A stretch of 64,000 nucleotides of DNA from Tetracladium setigerum (Eukaryota; Ascomycota; Leotiomycetes; Helotiales). Under the pieces are notes generated by a model. The model made no database searches. It saw only the letters and a program-made list of their open reading frames with translations, and was not told the origin of the DNA. Positions 10,248-20,927 of the stretch are shown here, piece by piece. Made by a program: the position numbers and the translations under genes. How positions within the stretch are numbered: position 1 is the first letter of the stretch; each line of letters begins with the position of its first letter. The stretch lies in the NCBI GenBank assembly GCA_031472005.1, contig PZJY01000012.1, forward strand, positions 310,001 to 374,000, read 5' to 3'.

Positions 10248-11930
10248 TCATTGGGCATCCTTCTGCAAAATCCCATTCAACTCGTTCCTCTGCACACAGT
10301 TCTCAAACTTAAAGCTAGCAGCAAGCTCATCCAACTCCTCAAAGCTCTTCCCCTTGAAATAATCCGCCATCTCATACGCCATATACTCCGAAAGCAAGCA
10401 TTCCCTAACGACCCGATCAATATGTCGTCCCATATCCCACAACGGCGAAGGATATTTCTTATTCCAATGCTCCTTCGGCACCTCCTCCTCAAAATGCTTC
10501 TTGATGGGCTCATAAATATGAGCAACATGTTTATCATCGCGTCCCCAAAAGTCAACTCCAAGTCTGGCTTTCTTCTCGATGAATGGCCCGAGCAGTTTGA
10601 ACCAGGCGCTGTCTTTGGGCACATACATCATGCCCTGGTAGCCAATATCCTTATACAACCAAATCGACCAGGACACATTCGTCTCGGCATAAATTGAAAG
10701 CTGTTCCTCCAAAAGCCCATATCGCTTTGCATTGATTTGCGCGCTCCCTTCTTCCGAATCAAAGGCATACACGGGACCGAACTCGCCGTTCCAGATAGGC
10801 ACCTTCTTCTCACGCATGAACTGCACTTTTCGTTCGAAGCTGTGTCGGAGTTTGCTCTTTTGTTCGTCGGTGCCGATGAATTGCTCGCCCATGGGGAATC
10901 CCATGATTGAGTAGTCGTGCATGGCGTAAACGCAGTTGGGGAGAATAGTGTCGAAGCGGCGGAAGTCCATGGCGTAGGTGTTGCCGTCGAGGAAAAGAAT
11001 GTGATCTGGATCGGTTGATCGGATGGCTTTTTCGATGCGAGTGTAGAAGTTGATTAGGTTGGTATGGGCGGGATCCGCGGGCTCGTTGAGGGGGTTGTAT
11101 CCTGCTACCTGATATTACACATACAGTTTTAGTTGGGCTCTTTTAAGATAAGTTTGCTTGATAGCATTCTCGGAAATATGTAAATATACTCACGTATGGA
11201 TTTCCCTTGTATCGTTTCGCAATCTCAATCCACAAATTCACCACTCTATCTTGCAGTTCTTTGAAGCGCCAAAAGAGCGCTTCACTCATCCCAGAGTCAG
11301 AATGCCAATCTTGGTTCTGTCCACCGGGAACAGCATGCAAATCTAGAATAACATAGAGTCCCGCATCTGAACAGATCTTAACGACACGATCAAGTAGCTT
11401 GAAGCCTTTCTCCAAATAAACGCCGGGATTGGCGTCTTCTTCAAAGTGCTGGTAATTGAATGGTATCCGTACACAGTTCAATCCGAGGGAGGCAAAATAC
11501 TGTGCATCGGAACTTGTGAAGAAATAATCTAAGAACTAGAAGTCGAGCTGGCGTTAGTTTCATGGACGTAATAAAGAGAGAGTAGTTTTGGGAAAGATCA
11601 TTGAATTTATTACCTTGTCGAAAAAATAGTCGTATTTCTCTTGGCCAAGGACAGCAAGAATGGCAGAGCGATGTTGACGCTCATGGCCACTGAAGCCTGT
11701 GATGAAATTCTCCATGTTCATATGTCCTCCCAAACCCGCCTTTCAAATTGTTAGTTACATCCATTTTGGTTATTTGCGATTTTTGAAAGTTGTTGGGAAA
11801 AACTCACACCTTTCAAGACGACCTCCTGATTGTTTCCATCGACGATTTTGGTGCCAGATACTTTCAGGATCGAGTCAATCCCTCCAGGTGCACTCGTGCC
11901 CGCTGTACTTTTAGCTGCACTTTGTCCCAT
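10248..11930 (-). CDS. GH5 glycoside hydrolase, cytosolic (module A)
   Basis: Exons 10248-11108, 11194-11535, 11614-11739, 11808-11930 give 483 aa. It is a (beta/alpha)8 retaining glycoside hydrolase of family GH5. The acid/base is E206 in NPLNEP and the nucleophile E306 in WNGEFG. Other GH5 marks are ILDLHAVPGGQNQDWH and AMHDY. There is no signal peptide, so it probably acts on a substrate inside the cell. The second residue is Gly in MGQSAAKS, which fits a loose N-myristoylation pattern. It resembles the GH5 protein at 23590-25394 along its whole length, including the C-terminal KSFEELDELAASFKFENC block. Members of this group are often annotated as exo-beta-1,3-glucanase or cellulase, but the substrate cannot be read from the sequence. 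It lies beside a Zn2Cys6 factor and a sugar permease. Confidence 0.9.
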
Positions 11931-12184
11931 TTTGAAAATGATGAATGGCGTGGAGGAGAGGTGGGTTGAGATTTGAAGAGACAACTGCTCGGTGTGTGAA
12001 TTTGTGAAGGAAAGAAAAAGGAATGCAGGATGGAGAGTTATATCTGGGGGAGAATAGCCTTCCTAATATCTAGTACTGGATTACAGATTGCCGATCCGCT
12101 CTTTGGCGGGGGAGAACTACTCCCCACTACAATGACTACATTGCGGAGAGTCTTAGGATATCGGAAGCCATTCTAAGTGCCAAT

Positions 12185-12199
12185 GAGCGACGCTCCGCG
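12185..12199 (-). promoter_or_regulatory. Module A element, copy 1 (degenerate)
   Basis: Minus-strand CGCGGAGCGTCGCTC, two mismatches from the consensus CGCGGAATNTCGCTC. It lies 255 bp upstream of the GH5 start at 11930. Confidence 0.45.
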
Positions 12200-12395
12200 C
12201 TCTTTTTGTTGCCCCCTCAAATTGTCTTCGCATGAATTGACAACACCATTCCTCTTGAGCTTGAGTCTACGTAATGTAGCTCTGAATTAGCGACTCGAGA
12301 AACTCATGACTATTACTTAAAGCCGTCAAACGGCTTCATGACCCAGCAAACGCACCAGAGTGTGCGGGGTGCCCGCGTGTCTGGATAAATGGCAT

Positions 12396-12410
12396 CGCGG
12401 AATGTCGCTC
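12396..12410 (+). promoter_or_regulatory. Module A element, copy 2
   Basis: CGCGGAATGTCGCTC, an exact match to the consensus, 466 bp upstream of the GH5 start at 11930. Confidence 0.55.
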
Positions 12411-12815
12411 GAAGGTTACCTCCCCCCATACCGGGAGAATTTCGGCATTGTGGCAAAACTCTAAATTCAAACGAAGGCGCTGTTGGAAACATGAGATGAT
12501 TTGGTTAACGATTTCGTTGAAACCTGGTGATGTCTTTGACTTCTAGAATCGCCACGAGAATGTCGATAAACTAACACCCGGAAACTAGGACCTCGTCGGT
12601 TGGAATGCGGGGGATTTCTAAATATCCAGATTAATCGGCTCATCAACCGGCACAATGTTAGATCTGATCCAAGTATTCCGGGGAGAATATATTAATCTGC
12701 AATGGAAATGGTGCAAGTGTGTCTTGCATAGTACATACATATCCCGCCGTGAGTTTGCAGAACGTGGCAACCAGTCTCCCGCACAGGAAGTGTACGGAGC
12801 ATGTACTCAGACGTT

Positions 12816-14788
12816 TCATATCTGTGTCTTCCCAACCAATATTCTCATCAGATCTCTCCAATTCTCAGCTCCAGAAAGCTCATCCTGCCAAAATTCCAAT
12901 AGACCATCAACATTTGGGTATAGATTGAACCAGTTCTCGGGTATCAAGTCTTCCAATCCTTGATTATGATACGCTGCAAGTAGCACGAAGAAACTCCTGG
13001 TCACGCTTTTGATCATCCCATATGTTCCATGGTGGCGGTGCCTGAATCCTGGTTGGTTAGTCTCGATACGTTCTACGGCAACTTGAAGTCCCTTTTTGAT
13101 ATACTCATCATTGTCTGGATTGCGCTGCGATCCATTGACGGCGTGCTTGACAAAAGGCCAGTAGATCCACTCGTAGCAGTTTAGGAGATGTCCTTTGAGG
13201 ATGAAATTTAGAACATCATCTTCATATTTCTCCAACTCGTTCGGAGAGGGTAGTGAACTGATCCTATAAATGCACAAGTCAGTGTGAACTATTCTCGTCG
13301 TTGGCTGGCGCTCTAAAGTCACCAATCATGAGCTTCATGCTCGAACTCTACGGCGCTTTCGCGTGCAGAGACTGCAGTCTGTGGATCATTCAGATCCAGA
13401 TCTTGGGAAATCCAAGCCATGATACGATTCGCAAGTCTTCGTAAGGCAATCTCGGCTAAGTAGAAGAACCATGATCGACTTGAGTCTAGAAGCGCGTTCG
13501 ACGGTGGATCGGGAAACCTTCTGGGGTACCACAAGTCAATAGTTCGGAAGCCAGGAGGACTCAACTCAAGGTGGCTCTCTCTGGGCACAGGTTCAGCCTC
13601 GAAGTATGGCATGGAGACATTGACCTACATCTCGGATTTCAAGCAAGTCCAGTAGGTACACACTTCTGCTACCGCCGAACTGTCATGCTCAAGGTCAGGG
13701 CTGGACCAGTCTTCATTCTCAGGGCCAACTTGAGTCAAACAAGAAAATCCTTGACAGCATGTTAGGGCCTGAAGGAACATTGTCCACCCAGTTTCTGGCT
13801 GCATAGTTGTGACATGGAAAACGCCACAATAGAAGAAGCATTGGGCCTCCAACACGCCGCGCTTCCCTAAGCAGACACCAAGACGTTTCTGCGCAGCAGC
13901 AAAGAATTGCTGTGCTTTTGCAACGCGATGTTTGTCACTCCCTTTTGAATGCTCTCCGTGGCTTGATTGATTAGGTCCAAAGTCTTCGGCAAGTGTTCCT
14001 AGAGCACATACGAGAAGCTTTGAAAATTGTCAGCAAATTACAGTCTGATGGGTGCCCTGGAATTTCTCACAACAAGGCATGATTGAGCATCCCAGCTTAT
14101 CCCATCAAGGCAGACATGGTGCATAGACCTTCTCAGCAGCTCCTTGTCGAGGATGGGGTTCTTGCAGTGTACGCCACTCCAAAAGTTTTCCAGTAGCGTA
14201 TTGCAAGTGCTCATCGTAAGTTCATCGGGAAAGGCTCCGGCTGACTGGTATTGAGGAACGGCTATGGGAGGTCTCACAGTCAGAGGGACGGCTGTAGCGA
14301 GATACGCTTGTATTGGTGCCCATTGCAAAACAGCTTCAAGTCGAACGTTTATTTTGGAAATCTGAACACACCCTAGGCGGTCCTCGGCAGTCCTGTCAAG
14401 AGATGATGATACTTGTGTCACGGCAGGTGATGCTTGGTCTTCCTTGTGGGATACAAGGGCACTATTGGACAAAATCAAGGATTCTAGACGGTCGAACCGC
14501 TCGAGAATAGCAAGGCTCGCTGGGTCAAATCTAGAAATCAATTAGTCATGCCATTTGACATATTTAGGAGAGCTGAGTCGACTCGACATACGAGGATAGA
14601 TCTTGGGGTGCATAGATGCACGGGGAGCCCGCTTTCTCGCAAAATGAGCATGACGGTCTCTTATTGTCACATTTAGTCCTCCGAGCTCGACAGACTTGGC
14701 ACGCTTTGTTGGCCCGCTTTCGAGGGTATGAAGCGGTCCCACGAGGTGCTGGCCGTTTCTGAGCGTTATCAGATGGCGACGCTGACAT
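12816..14788 (-). CDS. Zn2Cys6 transcription factor with in-frame TAG
   Basis: Exons 12816-13263, 13323-14017, 14071-14530, 14592-14788 give 600 codons in one frame, with a TAG at codon 350 (13625-13627). The Zn2Cys6 binuclear cluster is C30-x2-C33-x6-C40-x6-C47-x2-C50-x6-C57. The fungal-specific regulatory middle region shows CKNPILDKELL, GISWDAQSCLVLLVCALGT and YWTCLKSE. The stop falls directly after KSEM, and the same frame continues for 250 sensible residues, so the frame is otherwise intact. An intron that removes the stop would be about 38 nt and would delete the conserved KSE motif, so splicing is unlikely to rescue it. It is divergent from the sugar transporter and tandem with the GH5 gene, so it is a likely local regulator. 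It may be a pseudogene, a read-through or edited gene, or a base error. Confidence 0.8.
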
Positions 14789-14986
14789 ACTCAGGACCCG
14801 ACGGTGCGGTTTGTTGACTGGACAGTAAAGGAGGAGGCCGGAGTATGGCAGCTCGGTTAGCAATCCGGAGTGTCGTCGGGAGAGTTGGATTCTCGGCTAA
14901 ATCCCAAAACTGAGGGGCTTCCAGTGTAAGCTACGAGTAATAACAAACAAACAATAACAAAGTTGAAATTCGGGAGAGAAGCTGGC

Positions 14987-15001
14987 CGCGGAATCTCGCT
15001 C
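14987..15001 (+). promoter_or_regulatory. Module A element, copy 3
   Basis: CGCGGAATCTCGCTC, 199 bp upstream of the transcription-factor start (14788) and 559 bp upstream of the transporter start (15560). Confidence 0.55.
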
Positions 15002-15165
15002 TGAATAGCTACTTATTCAGTTCCTTGAGAGCGCCCGTGACTAGCCACGACTCATGCCTCACCCGTGACTGGTCACGACTCGGGATGGTCCATAACCTTA
15101 AAGTAAAATCATCAGCTGCCATTGGCTCAAGCATCCTTGGTCAAGCCTGCCACAATAGCTTGGAC

Positions 15166-15180
15166 CGCGGAATATCGCTC
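15166..15180 (+). promoter_or_regulatory. Module A element, copy 4
   Basis: CGCGGAATATCGCTC, 378 bp upstream of the transcription factor start and 380 bp upstream of the transporter start, so midway in the divergent promoter. The preceding C makes a CCGCGG palindrome, as in copy 3. Confidence 0.55.
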
Positions 15181-15400
15181 AAGATGCGCCAAGCATCTCT
15201 GGCACCCTCTGTCGCCGGTGCCATGGGGAAGGAGCTATTCCCCAGAGAATCAAATTCAAGCTTTTGAGGGTCCCTGTGTCTCCTTTCCGTAGCGTGATGG
15301 ATGAAATGACCGGCTAATTAAAGTGAAGAAATGGGGAGCCATGGCCAAGGACTAATATTCTTCATTGATGAGTTCGGGATGTCTCGGTCAAGTGTAAATT

Positions 15401-15407
15401 TATAAAA
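15401..15407 (+). promoter_or_regulatory. TATA box of module A transporter
   Basis: TATAAAA, 153 bp before the ATG at 15560. It is followed by a C/T- and A-rich leader typical of fungal transcripts. Confidence 0.6.
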
Positions 15408-15559
15408 AGAGAGTCGATTCCTGGGGATGAGGAGGTTGGAAGAAGCAGCAGCAATCATCTCAAGGGCTCAAGAGCTTCAAAGGACGACCTCTCGACTCCT
15501 GAACTTTGCCCATCGCCTATCATCACCAAACATCCTTCTGATCTTCAATCAACATCAAC

Positions 15560-17308
15560 ATGGCTTCCAATCTGGTCGACGAGAAGAGCCAAAGCAAGCA
15601 CGCTGAGCTGGCCCACAATGAGTTCAGCAAAGATGTCAACTCTCCCTCAGCAGATGAGCCAGAGAGTCTTTCGCTTCGAGACGCAGTCCGCGGCAATGGC
15701 AGCGTTATGTGGTGGTCATTCTTCTTCGCACTCAGTGCTATAGGCTGGTGAGTTGCCCAAAAGCAACGACGAGTGCGTACGCTCTTCTGACATCAATTAG
15801 GGGTTTCGACGCGCAAGTCAATGGTGCTATGATCTCCGTGCCCGCATTCCGCCGAGACTTTGGGTAACATAACTCTCCGCCACATGTACCCATACTCAAG
15901 AGCTGACGATGACCTAGATATCTTTTCGAGGGTGACTATGTGATTCCTGCAGACTGGCAGAGTGCGTTCAACATCATCTCTGCTGTTGGTCAATTCTTTG
16001 GTGGTTTCGCATTTGGATGGCTTTCAGATAAAATCGGACGACGTTACGCCCTCGCTACTGGTGCTATCATCTGTGGAGGTGGTATCATCGGACAGTTGTT
16101 CGCGGACAGCAGACCAGCTTTCCTCGTCAGCAAGTTAATCCTCGGTGTTGGTCTCGGATCATATCTGACAATTGGACCTTTGTACTGCTCTGAGGTCTCG
16201 CCTGTGTCTCTTCGTGCTATCACCACTGCAGGCATCAATCTGGGTATAGTGGTTGGCCAATTGCTTTCGAACGCTGCCGTCAAGGGATTCGGAGAGCGTA
16301 CAGATCGATGGGCCTATCGAGCGCCCTTCGCGTTGCAACTTCTGTTTGTCGGTATGCATAATTTCTCCCGTTCAATTCCTTGAAGTTATTGCTAACTATG
16401 CCCCAAAAGTGATTCTGCTGGCTGGAGCACCATTTGCACCAGAGTCACCATGGTGGTTGGTTCGCCAAGGAAAAACAGAAGCTGCAGTGAAAAGCTACTC
16501 GAGACTGTTCCCACACGAGGTTGATCCTACGGGCAGAGTCACGGTCATTCAACAGCTAGTGGATGTTGAGCTTCAAGAAAATAAGGGAGCCTGGATCGAT
16601 TGCTTCCGCGGCACCGACTTGATCCGCACCGGCATTTCGACTGGCGTATTTGCTTGCCAACATCTCGTCGGTATCATCTTTGTTCTCGGTTTCAGTGGCT
16701 ACTTCTTCCAGCTCGCCGGATTGTCTGTGTCAAAATCTTTTGACCTTGGTGTTGGAGTGACCGCTTGTGGGGTTGCTGGGAATTTCCTCTCTTGGTTCGT
16801 CGTCAATAATTACGGTCGCAGAAAGGTTTTCGTCCAAGGAATGGCTGTCTTGACTACCATTCTCCTGCTCATTGGAATAATGGACGTCATCCCAACCGGC
16901 GGTGCTAAATGGGTCCAAGCTGCATTCACAGTCATCTACGCCTTCGTGTACTTCTTGACGATTGGAGCCATGGCTTTCGTTATCCTTGGAGAAGTCTCTG
17001 CCCCAAGTCTCAGAGCAAAGACCATGGGTCTTGCAGCAGTAACTCAATCGGTGTTCGGCATTGCAATGAACTTTGCCATCCCCTACATGGTCAACCCGGA
17101 TGCTGGAAATTTGAGAGGAAAGGTTGGATTTGTCTTCGGCGGTCTCGGTTTCATTGCAACGATTGGAAGCTTCTTCTATGTGCCAGAATTGAAGGGCAAG
17201 ACATTCACGGAGATTGACTCGTTGTTTGCTGCAAAGGTGGCCCCTCGCAAGATGGGGATGTTCGAATGGATCAGCAAGGTGATGCCTGAGAGATTGCGGG
17301 AGTCTTGA
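15560..17308 (+). CDS. MFS sugar transporter, maltose-permease-like (module A)
   Basis: Exons 15560-15747, 15801-15863, 15918-16351, 16410-17308 give 527 aa. It is a 12-helix sugar porter of the major facilitator superfamily at the plasma membrane, importing a sugar or glycoside with protons. Family marks are GFDAQVNGAMISVPAFRRDFG in helix 1 and its loop, SDKIGRRYA after helix 2, PESPWWLVRQGK before the central loop, NNYGRRK after helix 8, and PELKGKTFTEID after helix 12. The helix 1 signature is that of the alpha-glucoside/maltose branch. The substrate itself cannot be read. It is transcribed divergently from the Zn2Cys6 regulator, with shared 15-bp elements in between. Confidence 0.92.
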
Positions 17309-18012
17309 GAGGTGCTTCAGAAAGCGAGAGGCGTACCCAAGAAGCGCAAGGGCCAGCAGATGAGATGGGACAATATTTACTAAGCCATATTGAATCTTGA
17401 TTTACGTTTTGAATACCTACCTCTTGATATATGTTTGCAACCTTGGCAATCTTTGTGCCGGAATGAGATGGGTAATTCGTTGTGACATGAACCTGTCTGC
17501 ATGAACGTTTGGTCAGGGCAATGAAGAGTACCTAGAGGAGGAAGCCTTCCTCCTGATTACAATCAGCAATCAAAGACGTGCGTCGCTGGGAATGGCAACC
17601 AAAGCTTAGGTATACTTACTTTTAGCTCAGGTTAAAGCAGCAGTTGCTCACGCTAAAAACTATAACAGAACTAGCGAAAGAAAAATCAATCCTGAGTCTA
17701 TAGGGATTCGATTATGCTATGAGTTGCACTTATTTAATGATTCTCTCTACATACTCCCCTTCCCCCTTAGCTGCTGAATTTTGTAATTCCGATACTAGGC
17801 TAGCTCTGGGTGATGAAGTGAAGTTGCGACTACCGAATATGGTAAGGCGCACTTCGGCAACTGCACCGTAGCTGGTACATTCCGGCGTAGCAGTCCACAG
17901 GACTGCTGGATCGATCCGTGTATGACATAATCAATCAATCAATCAGATTCAAGATGCGCATGGGCCGCTCTCTCCGTCGACCTCGACAGTCATCCAAGTC
18001 AACTCAAGGCGT
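17309..18012. other. Intergenic with hairpin and ATCA repeat
   Basis: 3' flank of the transporter and 5' flank of the ZZ protein gene. It holds a perfect 8-bp hairpin (17889-17907) and a short (ATCA)n tract near 17928-17944. No gene seen. Confidence 0.5.
17889..17907. repeat. Perfect 8-bp inverted repeat with 3-nt loop
   Basis: AGCAGTCC-ACA-GGACTGCT, followed at once by the palindrome GGATCGATCC. It lies 106 bp upstream of the ZZ protein start. It could be a binding site or leader hairpin; the role is unknown. Confidence 0.5.
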
Positions 18013-19357
18013 ATGCCCACAGAGCTAACAGCAATCATGTCACTATATGCGTGCGACTCATGCATGGACAATATTCCCCTTCATAAACCTCGGCTACATT
18101 GCACCGATTGTGGTTCCCACAATATTTGCGCGAGTTGCTATGTGCTGAGTACATACACAGGCGGGCATACTGCTGATCATCTGCTGGATATAATTGAGAA
18201 GAGTGGTACAGTTCCATTGCCTCCACCTCAACCACGTCGCCCTCCTCTCCCACCAAGAAAATCTACGACGAGCAACCTGATATCCCCATCCCAGTCGCAA
18301 CCTGGTGTTAGGTCAGAGGCTGGCAGAAGCCCAGTACCGCAGCCGCAAACGCAGCAGGTCCCTCAATATATACCTCAACCGATTCCTCCTCAATATGTAC
18401 CTCAACCAATACCTCCTCAATATACTAAACCACAGCGACCAGTATCCCAATATGTCCCGCAGCCTTTACCACCCGCATATGTTTCACCGCAGCAGCAGAC
18501 ACCCCAATATGTAGCCCAGCCAGCCGCCCAGCCAGTAGTGCAGCCAGTAGTGCAGCCAGTACCAGTAGCAGAATCTCCAGCTCAGGTTATAAATACGCAG
18601 AGAATTGTACAATCCCATGGATGGAGCCCCATATTCGAGGGCTCACAACCTTCACCTCTTGGAGCCCAGTTCTTCAGTGTCCTGTTCGACTGCCTGGACA
18701 CTCAAAAGAGAGGTTTATTGACACCCGAGCAATATTCCGCCTTCCTTGATGTGCAGGGCTATCTGCCAGAGCAAGATGTCTGTATGTACCATCTTACCTT
18801 TACCCAGCCATGTACTGGCCTTGATGTGCTCATCCTTTTGAAATTTAGGGAAAAAAACGAACAAAGCACAATTCGGCTACAATGGAGAAGATCTAGCAGA
18901 CTATGAGTTCCGCACCATCCTCGAAAACTTCTCTATCGAATTCGTTCTCCAACCCCGTCCTGCCGCCCCTAATAACGATATGGCAAATATGATAAACACA
19001 ATCCCCGGCCTGTCCCAAAGCTTTTCAACCCTCCTCTCCTCGTCATCCTCTCTTCCTCCTCTCTCGGGGGGTCAAATGCCTTGCCTAACACGCAATGGCT
19101 TCGCCGATATCTCAACCGTTGAAATATTAGGAGATCCAGAGCTTGGTTGGAGGAATGTGAAATTGATTGCAGAACACTATAATATATGGAGGGAGTGGGG
19201 AGATTGCCCGAGATCCATGTTACCTCCAGAGGCACCCAAGCAATTATTGGATAGGATTGAGAGGGTCACATTATATAGTCAGAAGAGGGCAGCGGAGAGG
19301 ATAGAGGCGAAGAGGGTTGAGATGGAGATAAAGCAACAGGACGGGAGGCTGCGTTGA
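18013..19357 (+). CDS. ZZ-type zinc finger protein
   Basis: Exons 18013-18781 and 18849-19357 (donor GTATGT, acceptor ATTTAG) give 425 aa. An N-terminal ZZ finger (about residues 14-60) has CDSC, CTDC, CASC pairs and a trailing His, and is likely a protein-interaction module. A Pro/Gln-rich low-complexity stretch follows (about 75-195) with repeated PQYVPQPIPP and QPVVQPV units. The C-terminal half (from about 200, WSPIFEGSQPSP...FFSVLFDCLDTQKRGLLTPEQYSAFLD) looks like a conserved fungal domain with an EF-hand-like helix-loop-helix feel. It ends in a charged coiled-coil tail. An alternative ATG lies at codon 9. I do not recognise a characterised relative, and the role is unknown. Confidence 0.75.
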
Positions 19358-20927
19358 GGCTTTTGGATCCGCCTGGAACGAGATATTATTATCGTTATTG
19401 AGTAGCGTGTTTTTTAATCTGTTGTTCTTGAACCTAAGTAGTGCCTATTAGTTGTGAGCTGGCGAATTTTCTAGAGTTGAGTTGACCAGAGGTATGGCAA
19501 AGGTTGGGTTGGATTGCAAGGCTGCGGGACAGGTCGGTACGTTCGCCATGATTCTGCACAACCACAGACATCCATGATCACCACTTGTTGCTATTGGGAT
19601 GTGCAGGGCTATTGATTGCTTCGGTTGCAGGTAATGATCGGCGTGCCGACTGTTCATGAGTTTGCGTGCCATAGCAACTACAAAGCTGATCGCGATTTCT
19701 AATATAGTATAAAGGCTTTATACTAATAAATAACTATTTCATAGGTGTTGAGGGTAACAAAAGCTTGATGGTGGAGCTATAGTAAAGGGACTTGAGTGCG
19801 CTACAAAAGGAGATCATTAAATTGATCATCCACTGACATTCACTAACATCCTTCCCTCCTATCTTTACTGCCCATCAACTATTCCACACTCGCGCTTCTC
19901 GCGCTAAGGATATTGTTGACATAAGCACGCTTACATCTTGTTTAATGATAAGCGAGATCAGGAATCTCCCAATCCACTTCCAAAAAGCTGTAAACTTCAT
20001 TTCTACAGGAAGCAGTTTATATTTACCATTAGTGGAAAAGCATGCAAGCCTCCACGCACAGATCTGAGGTCAAGGTTGATTCCGGGTACTCCGTAGGTAT
20101 TCAGAGCCCAGTACTTCGGAGTGCCGCCACTCGATTAATTCAGATATAACCGAGTGGGCGTTGCTGCGTTGAATTTCTGAGGGTTGTTTTCGGGAAATGG
20201 GATTTTTGGGGTTTTGACACTAGTTGCGCAAATCGCGTTACGGGTCCTGGCGCGAGACTCAACAACGCTAGTAGTATTTTAGGTATGGTGGTTTAATATA
20301 TAATCTATTGAATTTGGGAATTAAATAACTATTTTACGATTTAAAGAGCGTTACGCGTGTTAAACAAAAGCTAAAGATAATAGGAAGCAATTCTATAAAA
20401 TTAGGAGAACTGTAGTGGTATCCTATAGCGTGGTTCCAAGAATTGGTTTTTTTGTCAATTAATGTTTTTCGTGTTCTAATAATTACTAAATTTAAGAAAT
20501 TAGCATACTGAGATGCACTTCAAACAGAGAGTGGACTTACCTGCAATTAACAATCAATCTCTCACGTTTATGCGAAATTCTGATGTTATGGTCCAACTTA
20601 GGATCGTGGGGCTTACGTTGGTAGCGAAGAGAGCAGGATCAACACAGAGTAATTCACAGTGATCTGGTGAAAGCAAATAGAATGGGAATTCCAGCGTATC
20701 GTAGTTTTGGTATGAATTGATAATGATGTTGAGCACGAAGCTCCTATCTAAGGAAAATACAAAATCATTAATATAGAACCTTTGTGCGCTGGAGTCCTCT
20801 CACATGGAGTCCCGGTGATGAAGTCCGACTCCCAACACTAGACGCTCTTTTGAAGGATTCCATCACGTGACCGAGACTTTAGAATGGCCAAGTATGTACT
20901 GTTTCTTTATAATGTACCTACGGAGCA
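19358..20927. other. AT-rich gene desert between modules
   Basis: 1.57 kb without a credible gene. It contains a 14-bp inverted pair GTRCTCCGTAGGTA (about 20086-20099 and its complement at 20915-20928, one mismatch) and an AT-rich core at 20270-20520. A short repeat TAAATAACTATTT occurs near 19728 and 20324. It could be a decayed element, but no transposase remnant is visible. Confidence 0.4.

Larger units (their letters stand above)
11931..12815. promoter_or_regulatory. Promoter region of module A GH5 gene
   Basis: Contains two copies of the module A 15-bp element (12185-12199 and 12396-12410) and a GGGGAG/CTCCCC inverted repeat around 12109-12125. A weak TATA-like stretch lies on the minus strand near 12036-12045. 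The half near 12815 also holds the 3' end of the Zn2Cys6 gene. No coding region seen. Confidence 0.5.
14789..15559. promoter_or_regulatory. Divergent promoter, regulator and sugar transporter (module A)
   Basis: A 771-bp bidirectional intergenic region with two exact copies of the module A element. It also has a GGGGAA/TTCCCC inverted repeat near 15224-15244 and a TATA box for the transporter at 15401-15407. No coding region is credible here. Confidence 0.6.

Noticed and set aside
13625..13665. A roughly 38-nt intron that would remove the TAG of the module A regulator
   Set aside because: Below the usual minimum intron size and it would delete the conserved WTCLKSE motif.
19358..20927. Transposon relic between the two modules
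   Set aside because: No transposase, reverse transcriptase or long terminal repeats visible; only a short inverted pair, so no mobile element is called.
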